Source: Candidatus Thorarchaeota archaeon
GTDB lineage: Archaea; Asgardarchaeota; Thorarchaeia; Thorarchaeales; Thorarchaeaceae
Assembly (NCBI GenBank): GCA_016839275.1
Contig: JAEOUM010000015.1
Span: 1-39,219 of the forward strand
Reading direction: 5' to 3'
Length of the DNA: 39,219 bases
Shown one piece after another: positions 15,900-24,654 of this stretch; position 1 is the stretch's first letter; each line of letters starts with the position of its first letter. A program made the translations under genes and the position numbers. The notes below the pieces were generated by a model. That model worked only from the letters and a program-made list of their open reading frames with translations, did no database searches and was not told the DNA's origin.

Positions 15900-16907
15900 G
15901 TGAGCTTTGATATTCCTACAGATGGCTATGCGATACTGAACGCCACTAGTGACGAGATGTATAGTTGGATGGATGAGGCAATGAAAGTGCGACTACGGTC
16001 TTTTGGTAGAGACCTACTATGCTACAGCCCGACTGCTTACCCCTATAAGATTCGAGACCATGAGCAGTCCATTTCTGATAATTTTCCATCTCTAAGTGTA
16101 ACTGGCACATCCTGTTCACTAAAGTGTGAACACTGTAATGGGCGATTATTGACAGGTATGGAGCCCACCCTCACTCCTGAAGTACTATTTGAGCGTTGTA
16201 AGGAAATTAAGGCGCTAGGCGGCGAAGGCGTCTTAATCAGTGGCGGATCAAATTCAACAGGACACGTCCCCCTTGATCAGTTTGGAGAGGCAATACGCCG
16301 CATAAAGCAAGAATTAGATTTGCGAGTTGTTGTTCATACTGGTCTTGTGACGCCTAAAACAGCACATCATCTTGCGGAGGCTCAGGTTGATGCTGCTATG
16401 CTAGATATAATCGGAGACGCAGATGTCGCATCAAGAGTTTATCACATCTCAGATGGTCCAAGGAAGATGAGAGAGTCTCTCGACATTCTTGAGGAACATG
16501 ATATACCAACGGTACCCCACATATTGGTTGGACTTGATTATGGAAGAATACGAGGAGAAATAGAGGCTCTGCAATTACTTGCACAAGGAAAACCAGCTGC
16601 TATAGTAGTCATCGCTCTCAGTCCCGTTCGAAAATCTCCTATGGAGAAAGTCAAACCTCCACCTCCTGATGTGATTGGGCGGATAATGACAGCAGCTCGT
16701 CTTGGATTCCAAGATGTTCCTGTCCTTTTAGGCTGTGCACGTCCAAAAGGGCAACATAAAATCGATACCGATTTTTATGCTGTACGAAGTGGTATGAATG
16801 GAATTGCCTTAATTAGCCAAGAAGGTGTGGATTTCGCAAAGAATCTAGGACTCTCCCCCATTTTCGAGGACGTGTGTTGTAGTCTTGCCTATCAGACCTT
16901 CTTGTAG
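15900..16907 (+). CDS. Radical SAM enzyme, biotin-synthase-like archaeal family
   Basis: The 335-residue protein has the radical SAM cluster motif C72-x3-C76-x2-C79 (CSLKCEHC), a GG motif in GEGVLISGGSNSTG, and the TIM-barrel features HTGLVTPKTAHHLAEAQVD, LDIIGDADV, PHILVGLDYGRIRGE and a late LGCARPKGQHK. This matches the archaeal family described as an uncharacterised homologue of biotin synthase (COG1856 type). Archaeal lipoyl synthases LipS1/LipS2 come from related radical SAM families, so sulfur insertion is one possibility, but I cannot assign the substrate. The GTG start has GAGG about ten bases upstream. The 3' end overlaps the convergent membrane gene by 63 bases. Confidence 0.8.
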   Translation: MSFDIPTDGYAILNATSDEMYSWMDEAMKVRLRSFGRDLLCYSPTAYPYKIRDHEQSISDNFPSLSVTGTSCSLKCEHCNGRLLTGMEPTLTPEVLFERCKEIKALGGEGVLISGGSNSTGHVPLDQFGEAIRRIKQELDLRVVVHTGLVTPKTAHHLAEAQVDAAMLDIIGDADVASRVYHISDGPRKMRESLDILEEHDIPTVPHILVGLDYGRIRGEIEALQLLAQGKPAAIVVIALSPVRKSPMEKVKPPPPDVIGRIMTAARLGFQDVPVLLGCARPKGQHKIDTDFYAVRSGMNGIALISQEGVDFAKNLGLSPIFEDVCCSLAYQTFL

Positions 16908-17468
16908 TCTATTTTTTACAATCCACGCAGCAATTTCATAACCTAAATCAAAGAACCAGAGCCCAATTGCAGTTGGTAGGAGTAAAGGCCAAGGTATTGA
17001 TAATAATAGTACACTGACCTTCAAAGTAAATCTAAATTTGAAAAACCGATAGGCTCTAGGTGATATCTGCTTGTCTGTCCAGTCATTTCCACGTTCATCA
17101 AGAACAGCTGCAAGAAACATCATAACGACGAGAGCCATCCAGTCATATATCCCAGTGATTATTGGAAGACCTCTCAATATCACAACAATTGCTATCACGA
17201 TGAATCCAACAATAAATGGAGGTCGATTCACTTTCCCAGAGGCTAGCACACCAATGATTATGCTAGTCATCAGTGCTAAATCCCATTCTGATACAGTCAT
17301 GATTAGACCAAAAAGAAGTCCCGAGAGGGCAAGTGGCACCCAAGATAGATCTTGCCTATCAAGTTCATCGAGGAGGTCATCTCCAGTCTTAAGCAGCAGC
17401 CCTGCCAAGAAGAAGGCTGAGAAATACATCACCCAATCAATCATTTTGATTTTCATCCAGAAAGGCAC
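16845..17468 (-). CDS. Multi-pass membrane protein of unknown function
   Basis: A 207-residue protein with about five hydrophobic segments (near 10-28, 45-60, 65-80, 85-103, 110-122 and 150-180) and acidic loops, including TGDDLLDELDRQD near residue 27 and LDERGNDWTDK near 125. I do not recognise the family; the Asp-rich loops could bind a metal but this is not established. The GTG start is uncertain: GAGGAG lies about 17 bases upstream, and ATG codons occur at residues 5 and 9. The coding end overlaps the radical SAM gene, which is unusual even in this compact genome, but the membrane-segment pattern supports a real gene. Confidence 0.65.
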   Translation of the reverse strand: MPFWMKIKMIDWVMYFSAFFLAGLLLKTGDDLLDELDRQDLSWVPLALSGLLFGLIMTVSEWDLALMTSIIIGVLASGKVNRPPFIVGFIVIAIVVILRGLPIITGIYDWMALVVMMFLAAVLDERGNDWTDKQISPRAYRFFKFRFTLKVSVLLLSIPWPLLLPTAIGLWFFDLGYEIAAWIVKNRLQEGLIGKTTTHVLENGGES

Positions 17469-17598
17469 AACAATAGTTATGGTGGCTCCTCATCTTAACT
17501 ATGACTCGTAATCGGACTATAAAGCCCTACGATAGCCATTACAATCATCGGAGCCAACATGACTCCTTATGATACTCAGATAAAAGTTCGTGATTGTC

Positions 17599-17883
17599 CT
17601 ACAAGAGGACAACAGGGGTTCCAATAGCCTGGCCTGGAAGGTTCGTGTTGAATTTCGCACGAACTGCACCGCTATTTCCATGAGCGCCCAATATTTTTCC
17701 CAGAATCTCTTTCTCACCCTCAGTAGTCCATTTCACCTTACGACTGACAAGGGCAGCAGCCTCCGCTCTAGTCTTTATCTCATCGAACACCAATATCACC
17801 TGATTTGTATGCTGCAGATGTCTACCCCTACGATAGCTCGTGACAATGCCTCTTTGACCTTTTAGTACGTCGCTCTTTGACAT
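17599..17883 (-). CDS. rpl35ae: Large-subunit ribosomal protein eL33 (L35Ae)
   Basis: A 94-residue protein matching the archaeal/eukaryotic ribosomal protein L35Ae: GQRGIVTSYRRGRHLQHTNQ at the N-terminus, NQVILVFDEIKTRAEA, ALVSRKVKWTT, GKILGAHGNSGAVRAKF, and LPGQAIGTPVVLL at the end. The length is normal. AGGAGG lies eight bases before the ATG. It points left and is followed after 130 bases by the membrane gene. Confidence 0.95.
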   Translation of the reverse strand: MSKSDVLKGQRGIVTSYRRGRHLQHTNQVILVFDEIKTRAEAAALVSRKVKWTTEGEKEILGKILGAHGNSGAVRAKFNTNLPGQAIGTPVVLL

Positions 17884-17965
17884 GCGGAGTTCCTCCTATG
17901 AGGGTTCTCGTGAACGCCCAAAGTATTGGATATAAGACTTACTGAATGAACTCATTGACGTACAG

Positions 17966-18595
17966 CTACGAATCTATTCCAGGTCCTCTTTCTGGCAAGG
18001 AACCTGAATCTGTCTTACTCCTCCGGAATCGAGCATCTTCTTCTTTCCCTTTCTCGATTAGCACATCTCTTATTGCCCATCCAATAGTATCCGGCCTTTG
18101 TGCGAGTCTGAATAATGCAAACCAAATTCTACCATCACCCATAGGTCCTTGCATGAAGAGATCCTCTACCATTGTTCTTGTGGTGCCAATCTTGTCCTTG
18201 GAGTATCCTACAGAGGTCACTATTCGAGCCTCACTATCAACCACTTCCTTCACTCTCCACGCATGTTGCATGACACTAATGAACGACAGAAAAACGATAA
18301 AGACCAAAATGAATGATGATGCAAGCAGCGATTCAAAGCTAAAGAGAATTGTACTAAGTGTGATGATTGAGCCAATTAGGATGATCAGGAAGAGAGTACC
18401 CTCAATTAGTGCATTCAGAAAGCTGTCCACGCGCCAATGATAATATCTTGACAGACTTGAAGAAGGAGACCTGAATGACATGATATCGTTCAGATATCTA
18501 TCTCGTGCAACGCGTCCTAAATATAGCCATACGGTCTGGAGTAATAGCCCGTGTAGCATTATTGTAACCGAGATTATACTAAAGAGGGTCTGCAT
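17966..18595 (-). CDS. Membrane protein of unknown function
   Basis: A 209-residue protein with three predicted membrane helices (about 4-26, 64-86 and 88-110) and a soluble, charged C-terminal half of about 100 residues containing SVGYSKDKIGTTRTMVEDLF and GDGRIWFALFRLAQR. No family is recognised. The ATG at 18595 follows GAGG at good distance. It lies 82 bases before the eL33 gene in the same direction, and its 5' side is the unusual 272-base region before deoxyhypusine synthase. Confidence 0.7.
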   Translation of the reverse strand: MQTLFSIISVTIMLHGLLLQTVWLYLGRVARDRYLNDIMSFRSPSSSLSRYYHWRVDSFLNALIEGTLFLIILIGSIITLSTILFSFESLLASSFILVFIVFLSFISVMQHAWRVKEVVDSEARIVTSVGYSKDKIGTTRTMVEDLFMQGPMGDGRIWFALFRLAQRPDTIGWAIRDVLIEKGKEEDARFRRSKTDSGSLPERGPGIDS

Positions 18596-18760
18596 ACTTT
18601 TTTCCTCGGGAAAGTCCGTTTAAAGATATGGAAAAAGGCCACAATCAAATACTTTCGGTAAACTCCCCACTATGGTATTGTTCACTCTATCCAATATACT
18701 TCACAAGAAACCCTGAACTCCTCTCGATATCATGAACCATTAGGGTTTATTCTGGTTTGT

Positions 18761-18802
18761 GCGGGCCGAGGTCTTGTCCTCCCGGAGTGTACCTGGGCTC
18801 GC
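18761..18802. other. GC-rich imperfect hairpin in an AT-rich intergenic region
   Basis: In the 272-base divergent gap 18596-18867, arms at 18761-18772 (GCGGGCCGAGGT) and 18791-18802 (ACCTGGGCTCGC) pair at 11 of 12 positions (one G-T wobble counted, one G-G mismatch), with an 18-base loop. A pyrimidine-rich tract follows. The local GC content is far above the surroundings. Both neighbours point away from it, so it is not an obvious terminator. It could be a small structured RNA or a leader element. I see no tRNA features (no TTCGA T-loop), and no box C/D or H/ACA motif is convincing. Confidence 0.4.
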
Positions 18803-18867
18803 CTCCTCTCTTTCTTATCGAATGACTTATCATGATATGGACTCAGTCCGCACCGTGGTGACTCTCA

Positions 18868-19785
18868 ATGGATAAGGTCCATCATCTTGATCCCGTCGAT
18901 TCAAATACAAGAGGTCCTGACTTTCTTAACTCAATGCTCCGCGTTGGTGTTCTTGGAGCAGGTCGTCTAGGGAGGGCTACGCAGATTGTGCACCGTATGT
19001 TTACAGACAAGGAATGCTACACTTTTCTCTCCATGTCTGGTCCCATGATTCCCGGAGGTCTCAGACAAGTAGTTCGCCATCTTGTCGAGAAGGAATTTAT
19101 TGATGCAATCGTCACAAGTGGAGCCAACATTGTACATGACCTCGTAGAGGCTTTTGGAGGTGCTCATTATAGGGTCCCTGCTGGAAAGGATGATCTTGCG
19201 CTTCGTGAAGCAGGGATGGGTCGGATTGCGGACATCTTTGTAAAGGAAGAGGATTTTGAGAAATTCGAGAAAGGAATCTACGACTTTCTCGACAACCTTT
19301 CAGAGCAGCAGAGGATCTCGCTTGCACCGAGCGAGTTTCTCAGAGAGTTGGGAGACACTGTGTCAGATAGCCACTCAATCGTACGGCAGGCCTCACTTCA
19401 TGGTGTGCCAATCTTCTCTCCAGGACTGATGGACTCGATGCTTGGATTTCATCTCTATACATATAGTACAACTAAACCACTTGCTCTAGATTTTGTAAAA
19501 GATTTACGTATCTTGGGTGAGATCATTACTGAACAGAAGAAGACAGGAGCAATCATGCTTGGAGGCGGGCTCACAAAGCACTTCACCATGGGCTCTACAA
19601 TATTGCGGGGTGGTCTCGATTTGGCCGTTCAGATTACACTAGATAGACCTGAAGGAGGTAGTTCGGGGGGAGCGCCTCTTGTAGAAGGTGTTTCTTGGCA
19701 GAAAATGCAGATCGAATCTAATTTTGAAACTGTCATTGGCGACGCTACGGTGCTATTTCCATTGATGATACTAGCATCTCTTTAG
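18868..19785 (+). CDS. dys: Deoxyhypusine synthase
   Basis: Deoxyhypusine synthase transfers the aminobutyl group of spermidine to a lysine of initiation factor aIF5A, using NAD. The 305-residue protein shows the NAD-binding region VTSGANIVHDLVEAFGG (about 85-101), VPIFSPGLMDSMLG (the substrate-binding PxxxPxxxD region of the family), MLGGGLTKHF, and VSWQKM (275-280), whose Lys279 corresponds to the catalytic lysine that forms the enzyme intermediate in eukaryotic enzymes. GGTGA sits five bases before the ATG. The upstream region carries the hairpin at 18761-18802. Some archaea have extra homologues of other function, but the conserved lysine favours the classic activity. Confidence 0.92.
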   Translation: MDKVHHLDPVDSNTRGPDFLNSMLRVGVLGAGRLGRATQIVHRMFTDKECYTFLSMSGPMIPGGLRQVVRHLVEKEFIDAIVTSGANIVHDLVEAFGGAHYRVPAGKDDLALREAGMGRIADIFVKEEDFEKFEKGIYDFLDNLSEQQRISLAPSEFLRELGDTVSDSHSIVRQASLHGVPIFSPGLMDSMLGFHLYTYSTTKPLALDFVKDLRILGEIITEQKKTGAIMLGGGLTKHFTMGSTILRGGLDLAVQITLDRPEGGSSGGAPLVEGVSWQKMQIESNFETVIGDATVLFPLMILASL

Positions 19786-19794
19786 AGCTGATTC

Positions 19795-22764
19795 TTAGTC
19801 TTTCGAGTCCAAAGAGTCACTTATTGAATCTAGAAGACTCTGTATCTCCATCGCGAGTAACTCCTGTCTTTCCTGTTCCTCTTTCTTGCTCTTCAGCCGA
19901 CCCATGACGTAAATCGATGAGAGTGTCATTGAAACCGCAAAAAGCGCCAGTACCACTGGAAAATTGTAGTAGAATGCTTGGATTAAAGGTAGGTTCGAGT
20001 CCAATGGATCAAATCCATTTCTCACTTCCCATGCGTCAGAAAAAGAGTCTGAGTCAGTATCAATCATATCCGGTCTAGTTCCTGCCTCATACTCTCCCAG
20101 ATTGCATAAACCATCAGCATCCATATCCAGCATTGAATCATCTTGGAGTGGGTCCAATCCATATCTGACTTCCCAAGCATCCGGCAAGGAATCCATGTCA
20201 GAATCAGGACTTAATGGATTTGTACCTAGAATCAGTACTTCATATCCATCATCAAGCGTATCTTGGTCGCTATCTTTGTCCATCGGATTGCATCCATGTT
20301 GGAACTCTTCTAAATTAGTAAGTTCATCAGAGTCATTATCCAAGAATGCATCATCGACCAGTGGATTGGTTCCATATATGACCTCCCAAGCATCTGGCAA
20401 AAAATCAGAATCAGTATCATTGCTTGTTGGATCTAGTCCGAGAATATACTCCTGGATATTTGTGAGTTCATCATTATCATTGTCTAGATTAGCGTCAGAC
20501 GGATTTAATGGATTCAAGCCATACTGTATTTCCCAATCATCCGAGAGCAAGTCGAAATCAGAATCATTAGCACGAGGACTTGTGCCGTAGTTGAAGTCCT
20601 CATAGTTTGTCAATGTGTCACCATCTGGATCTCCACCTGAATCATCTACAAGTGGGTTTAATCCATAATCAACTTCCCATCCATCGGGCATATTGTCTGA
20701 ATCCGAATCAGTGCAGTTTGCAAAACAGCCAGTGAGAAATTCTTGGAGGTTTGTCAACATATCTCCATCAAGATCTTCATCTGCGTCATCAAAAAGCGGG
20801 TTCAAACCATTATTCACTTCATAACCATCAGTCATTATATCATGATCAGAATCTGGCAAGAGACAGTCTGTATTGTATATCATATACTCCTCCCAATCTG
20901 AGAGGGAGTCAAAATCACTGTCATACTCTGTAGGAAGTGATCCTATGACATGGACTTCAAATCCGTCAGATAAAAGATCTGAATCAGAGTCCCAATTGAG
21001 CAGGTCTGTACCATAATCATAGAGTTCCTCCACATTGGTAAGATTATCTCCGTCATGATCTAGGTCTCCATCTAGAGTACCATTTCCATAGGTACAATTT
21101 GTCAGAGGATTTGTGCCTAATTGATAGACCTCAAGATAGTCTCCTAATAGATCAAAATCCGTATCAGGAGAGCGGCTGTTTGTTCCTATTCGTGCCTCTT
21201 CGACGTCTTTAATCCCATCACAATCCCAATCTGTACTATCAGTAACCACTGAAACAAAACCATCGTATCCATTCACACCCCCCGCATTGTAAGTAGAATC
21301 TACTGGATTTCTCATGGGGAAATTATCAGAAAGGGTCTGGCCGCACACATACATGGTGCAGTTATTATCCAAGGACATGGATTTGGCATCATCAAGGAAT
21401 GAGCCTCCCAAATATGTTCCAATGAGGACAACTCTACGATCGATATCCATTCTGAACACAAACGCATCTGCAGCGCCGTTGAAAATTGAGTCATAGGAGT
21501 TTAAAACCATAGAGGGAAGAGCATTTGAGAGCCCGCATACATATACGCTGCCTACGCCATTAACCACAAGATCCGATGGTGATTCAGCGCCAGAGGTTCC
21601 AAAATAGGTTGAGAAATTCAATGATATTCCATCTGGATTGAACACTGTCAAAAAACCATCTAAATTACCTGAATACGTGCTCTGTAATGGTCTTGCTGTT
21701 GGAAAGTTTGTAGAGGTGGTATAACCAGTCACATAGGATCGTCCTATGGCATCTACGCCAATAGCCTGTCCTTCTTCTACATCATTTCCCCCTAGGAATG
21801 TTGAGTAGTTTAAAGAAGTTCCAGATGGATTCAGTTTGAGAGCAAACGCGTCGTTTCCACCACTCATCATAGAATCAACAGCATTAAGTGTTGGGAAATC
21901 GTTTGACCATGTTGTACCAGTGACATACATGGCTCCTTCTTCATCAACTGATATTCCTCTAGCCCACTCATCCTGTTGGCCTCCAATCAGTGTTGAGTAA
22001 AGAATGGTATTGCCTGTTTGGCTCAATTTTGTGACAAAACAATCGCTAATACCAGCAAGAGAGGAATCAAATGGATTAAGTGTTGGAAAATCGCTTGAAT
22101 AGGTTTCTCCAACTATATATGCTTCTCCCTGTTCATTGACCCAGATAGCCCTGGAGTACTCGCCTGAAGAGCCCCCGATGAATGTGGAATATACGAATGC
22201 AGAGCCTGCAGGATTGATTTTACAGACAAACACATCTCCATTATCAAATGTGCTATCAGCAGCATTTACAATCGGGAAATCCGCGGAATTCGTATATCCC
22301 GTGAGATATACAAATCCTGCATCATCAACAAAGATATCTCCTATCTCCTCAGTTTCGTCGCCACCAATATAACTAGAATAGACTATTTCTCCAGTTGGAC
22401 TAATCTTCGTGATGAATCCTTCATCAAAACGGCCCTCATAACTATCATCAAGCGGATTGACGAGTGGGAAATCTCTTGAAGTCGTAGTGCCTGCAACATA
22501 GATATTTCCCATTGCATCACAACCCACTGACATGGAGTTCTCGTCTCCACTGCCTCCTAGATATGATGAGAAATTGAGAAGTGATGTATCATCAGCTACG
22601 ATCATAGGAACCTGCAAATCCAGCGGATTCTCCGATGTTTCTTGAATAATTTGAGCGTGAGAAACCTCTGATTGGCTTACTGGTATGAGGGTTGTTATGG
22701 TTAGAACTATAATGACACTTATTGCAACTCTTTTACTACTCAGAATCCCAACGAAGACTCCCAT
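19795..22764 (-). CDS. Large surface protein: seven-blade SBBP propeller plus calcium-binding repeats
   Basis: The protein (about 989 residues) begins with a signal peptide whose hydrophobic core is VAISVIIVLTITTLI. About residues 55-520 contain seven copies of the SBBP pattern (D-x-x-G-x-x-Y-V-x-G-x-T-x-S-x-x-F-P, as in GNIYVAGTTTSRDFP), enough for a seven-blade beta-propeller. About 525-920 is a run of thrombospondin-type-3-like repeats, DTDSDxLPDAWEVxYGxNPL alternating with LDxDxDxLTNLxEYxxG, whose Asp clusters typically bind calcium. A single membrane helix (about 930-952) and a 36-residue charged cytoplasmic tail end it, so it should stand on the cell surface as a type I membrane protein. 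Many N-x-S/T sites suggest glycosylation. The ATG at 22764 is preferred over a TTG three codons earlier. It may be an adhesin or sheath component; the ligand is unknown. Confidence 0.85.
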   Translation of the reverse strand: MGVFVGILSSKRVAISVIIVLTITTLIPVSQSEVSHAQIIQETSENPLDLQVPMIVADDTSLLNFSSYLGGSGDENSMSVGCDAMGNIYVAGTTTSRDFPLVNPLDDSYEGRFDEGFITKISPTGEIVYSSYIGGDETEEIGDIFVDDAGFVYLTGYTNSADFPIVNAADSTFDNGDVFVCKINPAGSAFVYSTFIGGSSGEYSRAIWVNEQGEAYIVGETYSSDFPTLNPFDSSLAGISDCFVTKLSQTGNTILYSTLIGGQQDEWARGISVDEEGAMYVTGTTWSNDFPTLNAVDSMMSGGNDAFALKLNPSGTSLNYSTFLGGNDVEEGQAIGVDAIGRSYVTGYTTSTNFPTARPLQSTYSGNLDGFLTVFNPDGISLNFSTYFGTSGAESPSDLVVNGVGSVYVCGLSNALPSMVLNSYDSIFNGAADAFVFRMDIDRRVVLIGTYLGGSFLDDAKSMSLDNNCTMYVCGQTLSDNFPMRNPVDSTYNAGGVNGYDGFVSVVTDSTDWDCDGIKDVEEARIGTNSRSPDTDFDLLGDYLEVYQLGTNPLTNCTYGNGTLDGDLDHDGDNLTNVEELYDYGTDLLNWDSDSDLLSDGFEVHVIGSLPTEYDSDFDSLSDWEEYMIYNTDCLLPDSDHDIMTDGYEVNNGLNPLFDDADEDLDGDMLTNLQEFLTGCFANCTDSDSDNMPDGWEVDYGLNPLVDDSGGDPDGDTLTNYEDFNYGTSPRANDSDFDLLSDDWEIQYGLNPLNPSDANLDNDNDELTNIQEYILGLDPTSNDTDSDFLPDAWEVIYGTNPLVDDAFLDNDSDELTNLEEFQHGCNPMDKDSDQDTLDDGYEVLILGTNPLSPDSDMDSLPDAWEVRYGLDPLQDDSMLDMDADGLCNLGEYEAGTRPDMIDTDSDSFSDAWEVRNGFDPLDSNLPLIQAFYYNFPVVLALFAVSMTLSSIYVMGRLKSKKEEQERQELLAMEIQSLLDSISDSLDSKD

Positions 22765-23004
22765 TACGCTCAATATACCAATAGGCGATAATATTCATAA
22801 AGATTTTCTAGTCAACAGAATCGATTTACAATAATTAAAGAAACCAGCTGTGGTTCAACTCTAGTAATATGGCATTTTCCTCTGAAGTGTTCTTTTGGTA
22901 AGAAACTTCGACTGGCATCAGCTTTGTGATCATCATTAGTGACGCCACAGTCATTTTTCCACTTATGATAACGGGCGCTTTACCTTAGACGATACACTTA
23001 TCTC

Positions 23005-23030
23005 ATAATGTTAACAATGGTTAACATCAT
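23005..23030. promoter_or_regulatory. Near-perfect 26-base palindrome upstream of the VOC gene
   Basis: The arms at 23005-23015 (ATAATGTTAAC) and 23020-23030 (GTTAACATCAT) match at 10 of 11 positions around a 4-base centre. The core TGTTAACaatgGTTAACA is perfect. It ends 19 bases before the ATG at 23050 and overlaps the likely transcription start, a typical repressor site. The rest of the 276-base gap shows nothing else I can name. Confidence 0.55.
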
Positions 23031-23049
23031 TTAGGAGTGTAAAGAAGAA

Positions 23050-23442
23050 ATGACAGCTAGACTTCCATACCGAAAAGACTCGGTGTATTTCCAGTACTAT
23101 GTGACTGACTTTGGTCGAGCCCGAAAGTTCTACGGTGATGTTCTTGGATTCAAGATCGCATGGGATATGGGTGACGATGTAGGTTGGATAGAGTACGAAC
23201 TTCCTGTCAAGGGGGCAAAGATTGGTCTCAACCTTCTCACTGAGGGTAAGGTGAAGCATGGCTCTGCAAAGCTCACATTGGATGTCACAGATATCGAGAA
23301 GATGAAGGACTACCTCTCCAGCAAGGGTGTCAAGACTGATGATATAATAGACATACCCAATATGGTTTCTTACTTCAACATCAAGGATCCAGACGGAAAT
23401 CCAATCCAGATTGTTGCTGAGCCGCGTGTGAAGAGCGGGTAG
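23050..23442 (+). CDS. Glyoxalase/VOC superfamily protein
   Basis: A 130-residue protein with the paired beta-alpha-beta-beta-beta modules of the vicinal-oxygen-chelate fold: VYFQYYVTDFGRARKFYGDV (12-31) with LGFKIAWDM after it, GWIEYELP, and in the second half KLTLDVTDIEKMKDYLSSKG, YFNIKDPDGNPIQIVAEP. The DPDGN-x-I-x-(I/L)-x-E ending is the family hallmark, with Glu of IVAEP a likely metal ligand. Members include glyoxalase I, dioxygenases and resistance proteins; the substrate cannot be assigned. The palindrome just upstream suggests single-gene regulation. Confidence 0.85.
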   Translation: MTARLPYRKDSVYFQYYVTDFGRARKFYGDVLGFKIAWDMGDDVGWIEYELPVKGAKIGLNLLTEGKVKHGSAKLTLDVTDIEKMKDYLSSKGVKTDDIIDIPNMVSYFNIKDPDGNPIQIVAEPRVKSG

Positions 23443-23454
23443 TCCACATACTCT

Positions 23455-23673
23455 CTAGTCATTATACTTGACAGATATCACTAGACCAATCAGCATTATC
23501 AGGGCACCTATGTAGAGATGGTGCAACTGAAATCCTCCAATGAGGTACGGGTCGAAATCTGGTAAAAAGTGGAGAAAATCTGTACCCGCCACAAAGTCAT
23601 GGAGGTCGTCTATTACAAGGGCTAATCCAAATATGAATGCGAGAATACCCGCTGCAACTCCTTTCTTTCCCAT
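23455..23673 (-). CDS. Small two-helix membrane protein
   Basis: A protein of about 72 residues with two membrane helices (KGVAAGILAFIFGLALVIDD and HHLYIGALIMLIGLVISVKY) joined by an acidic, His- and Phe-rich loop (DLHDFVAGTDFLHFLPDFD). I know no family for it. The ATG at 23673 is preferred to a TTG two codons upstream; AAGG lies about 12 bases before the ATG. It is convergent with the VOC gene, 12 bases apart, and lies downstream of another membrane gene on the same strand. Confidence 0.6.
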   Translation of the reverse strand: MGKKGVAAGILAFIFGLALVIDDLHDFVAGTDFLHFLPDFDPYLIGGFQLHHLYIGALIMLIGLVISVKYND

Positions 23674-23743
23674 TATCAATCAATCCTTCATGTTGCTTTT
23701 CTATTTCTCCCTAATTTTTGCATGACATCATGTGGTTATCAAT

Positions 23744-24517
23744 TCATCCACTACCTTTTCGACGTGTCATCAGGAATAGTAATCCTGTGAATAGGATAAA
23801 TTGTGGTATCACTTGTCCGTAGTGGTAGCGTAGTGACCATAAACCAAGATTCGTTACAATTAGACCACCAATAATGAGAAGAATGATCTCTGCTGCAAGA
23901 ATAGCACCCAAGATTTTGTTGAGCATTGTAATACTTAAGTATCGAGCTCTAACCTCAGAGGAGCGAGTTTTTGGCTTATCGTCGTTCTCAGAGTTCCACC
24001 AATTAGAAGACTCTTCTTCCTTTTCCACCCATGAAATATCTCTTGGTCGAGGTGGGACAAATCTCATCACAAGGACTGCTGCTAGGAATAAGAGCGGGAT
24101 GGGAAGATGGAATATGTAGAACGAACCGTAACTTAGTATCAACATCGCTGGAACATCAATAATGAGCATCTGAAGCTCGGTTAAGAGTCCAACTAAAAGG
24201 GTTTGTTTCTTGTCAGACTTACCCTGATAGAGTCTCACCATCTGATATGCAAATACAGGTCGAAGAAAAGTGTACATTATTGATTGGCCAATGACGAAGA
24301 AAGGATAGTCCAAGTTAAGGTACCACACGCCTAGGTCGGTTATGTAGTAGAACATCCATACCATGCTCCATATCTGAAAAACGGGAGGATCTGGTGGAAA
24401 CCACCAATTGAGGACGAACGCTGGCGCAAGAAATACTAGAAGAGTGAAATAGAATCCTACCTGTCGAGCACTCACTGGTTTAATCTTATTTGATTGTGGC
24501 TTGTCCTCTTCACTCAT
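23744..24517 (-). CDS. Multi-pass membrane protein, paralogue family member 2
   Basis: About 257 residues with six or so membrane helices. A charged N-terminus (SEEDKPQSNKIKPVSARQ) is followed by helices at about 20-40, 48-65, 70-90, 110-135, 138-152 and two near the C-terminus. Shared with the proteins at 9442 and 24655 are a loop RLYQGKSDKKQTL, a helix ending in TEL, then FHLPIPLLFLAAVLVMRFVP and PPRPRDISWVEKEEES. The C-terminal third, with two further helices, is extra. The ATG at 24517 has GGTGA eight bases upstream and is preferred to GTG codons further up. Function unknown; divergent from its relative at 24655. Confidence 0.75.
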   Translation of the reverse strand: MSEEDKPQSNKIKPVSARQVGFYFTLLVFLAPAFVLNWWFPPDPPVFQIWSMVWMFYYITDLGVWYLNLDYPFFVIGQSIMYTFLRPVFAYQMVRLYQGKSDKKQTLLVGLLTELQMLIIDVPAMLILSYGSFYIFHLPIPLLFLAAVLVMRFVPPRPRDISWVEKEEESSNWWNSENDDKPKTRSSEVRARYLSITMLNKILGAILAAEIILLIIGGLIVTNLGLWSLRYHYGQVIPQFILFTGLLFLMTRRKGSG

Positions 24518-24654
24518 CCACCACGTCACCACTCACTTTCAGTGAAGTAGTGTGGTTGCATAAAGTCTTTCTCATGGACGAAGATTAGAGTTCATTCTCC
24601 ATTCACAAGTGTTAATACTGTCGCCTTTCCAAGAGAAAACGGTTGGAGAAAAAC

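Noticed and set aside
17946-18440. 164-codon rightward open frame
   Set aside because: It is antisense to a leftward membrane protein with clear hydrophobic segments and a good ribosome binding site; its own product has no coherent features.
18755-18815. tRNA or SRP RNA gene
   Set aside because: The GC-rich hairpin has no T-loop TTCGA, no anticodon arm and no SRP helix 8 motif.
20102-20590. 162-codon open frame opposite the calcium-repeat region
   Set aside because: It mirrors the periodic Asp-rich repeats of the surface protein and has a low-complexity Ser-rich product, as expected for an antisense shadow.
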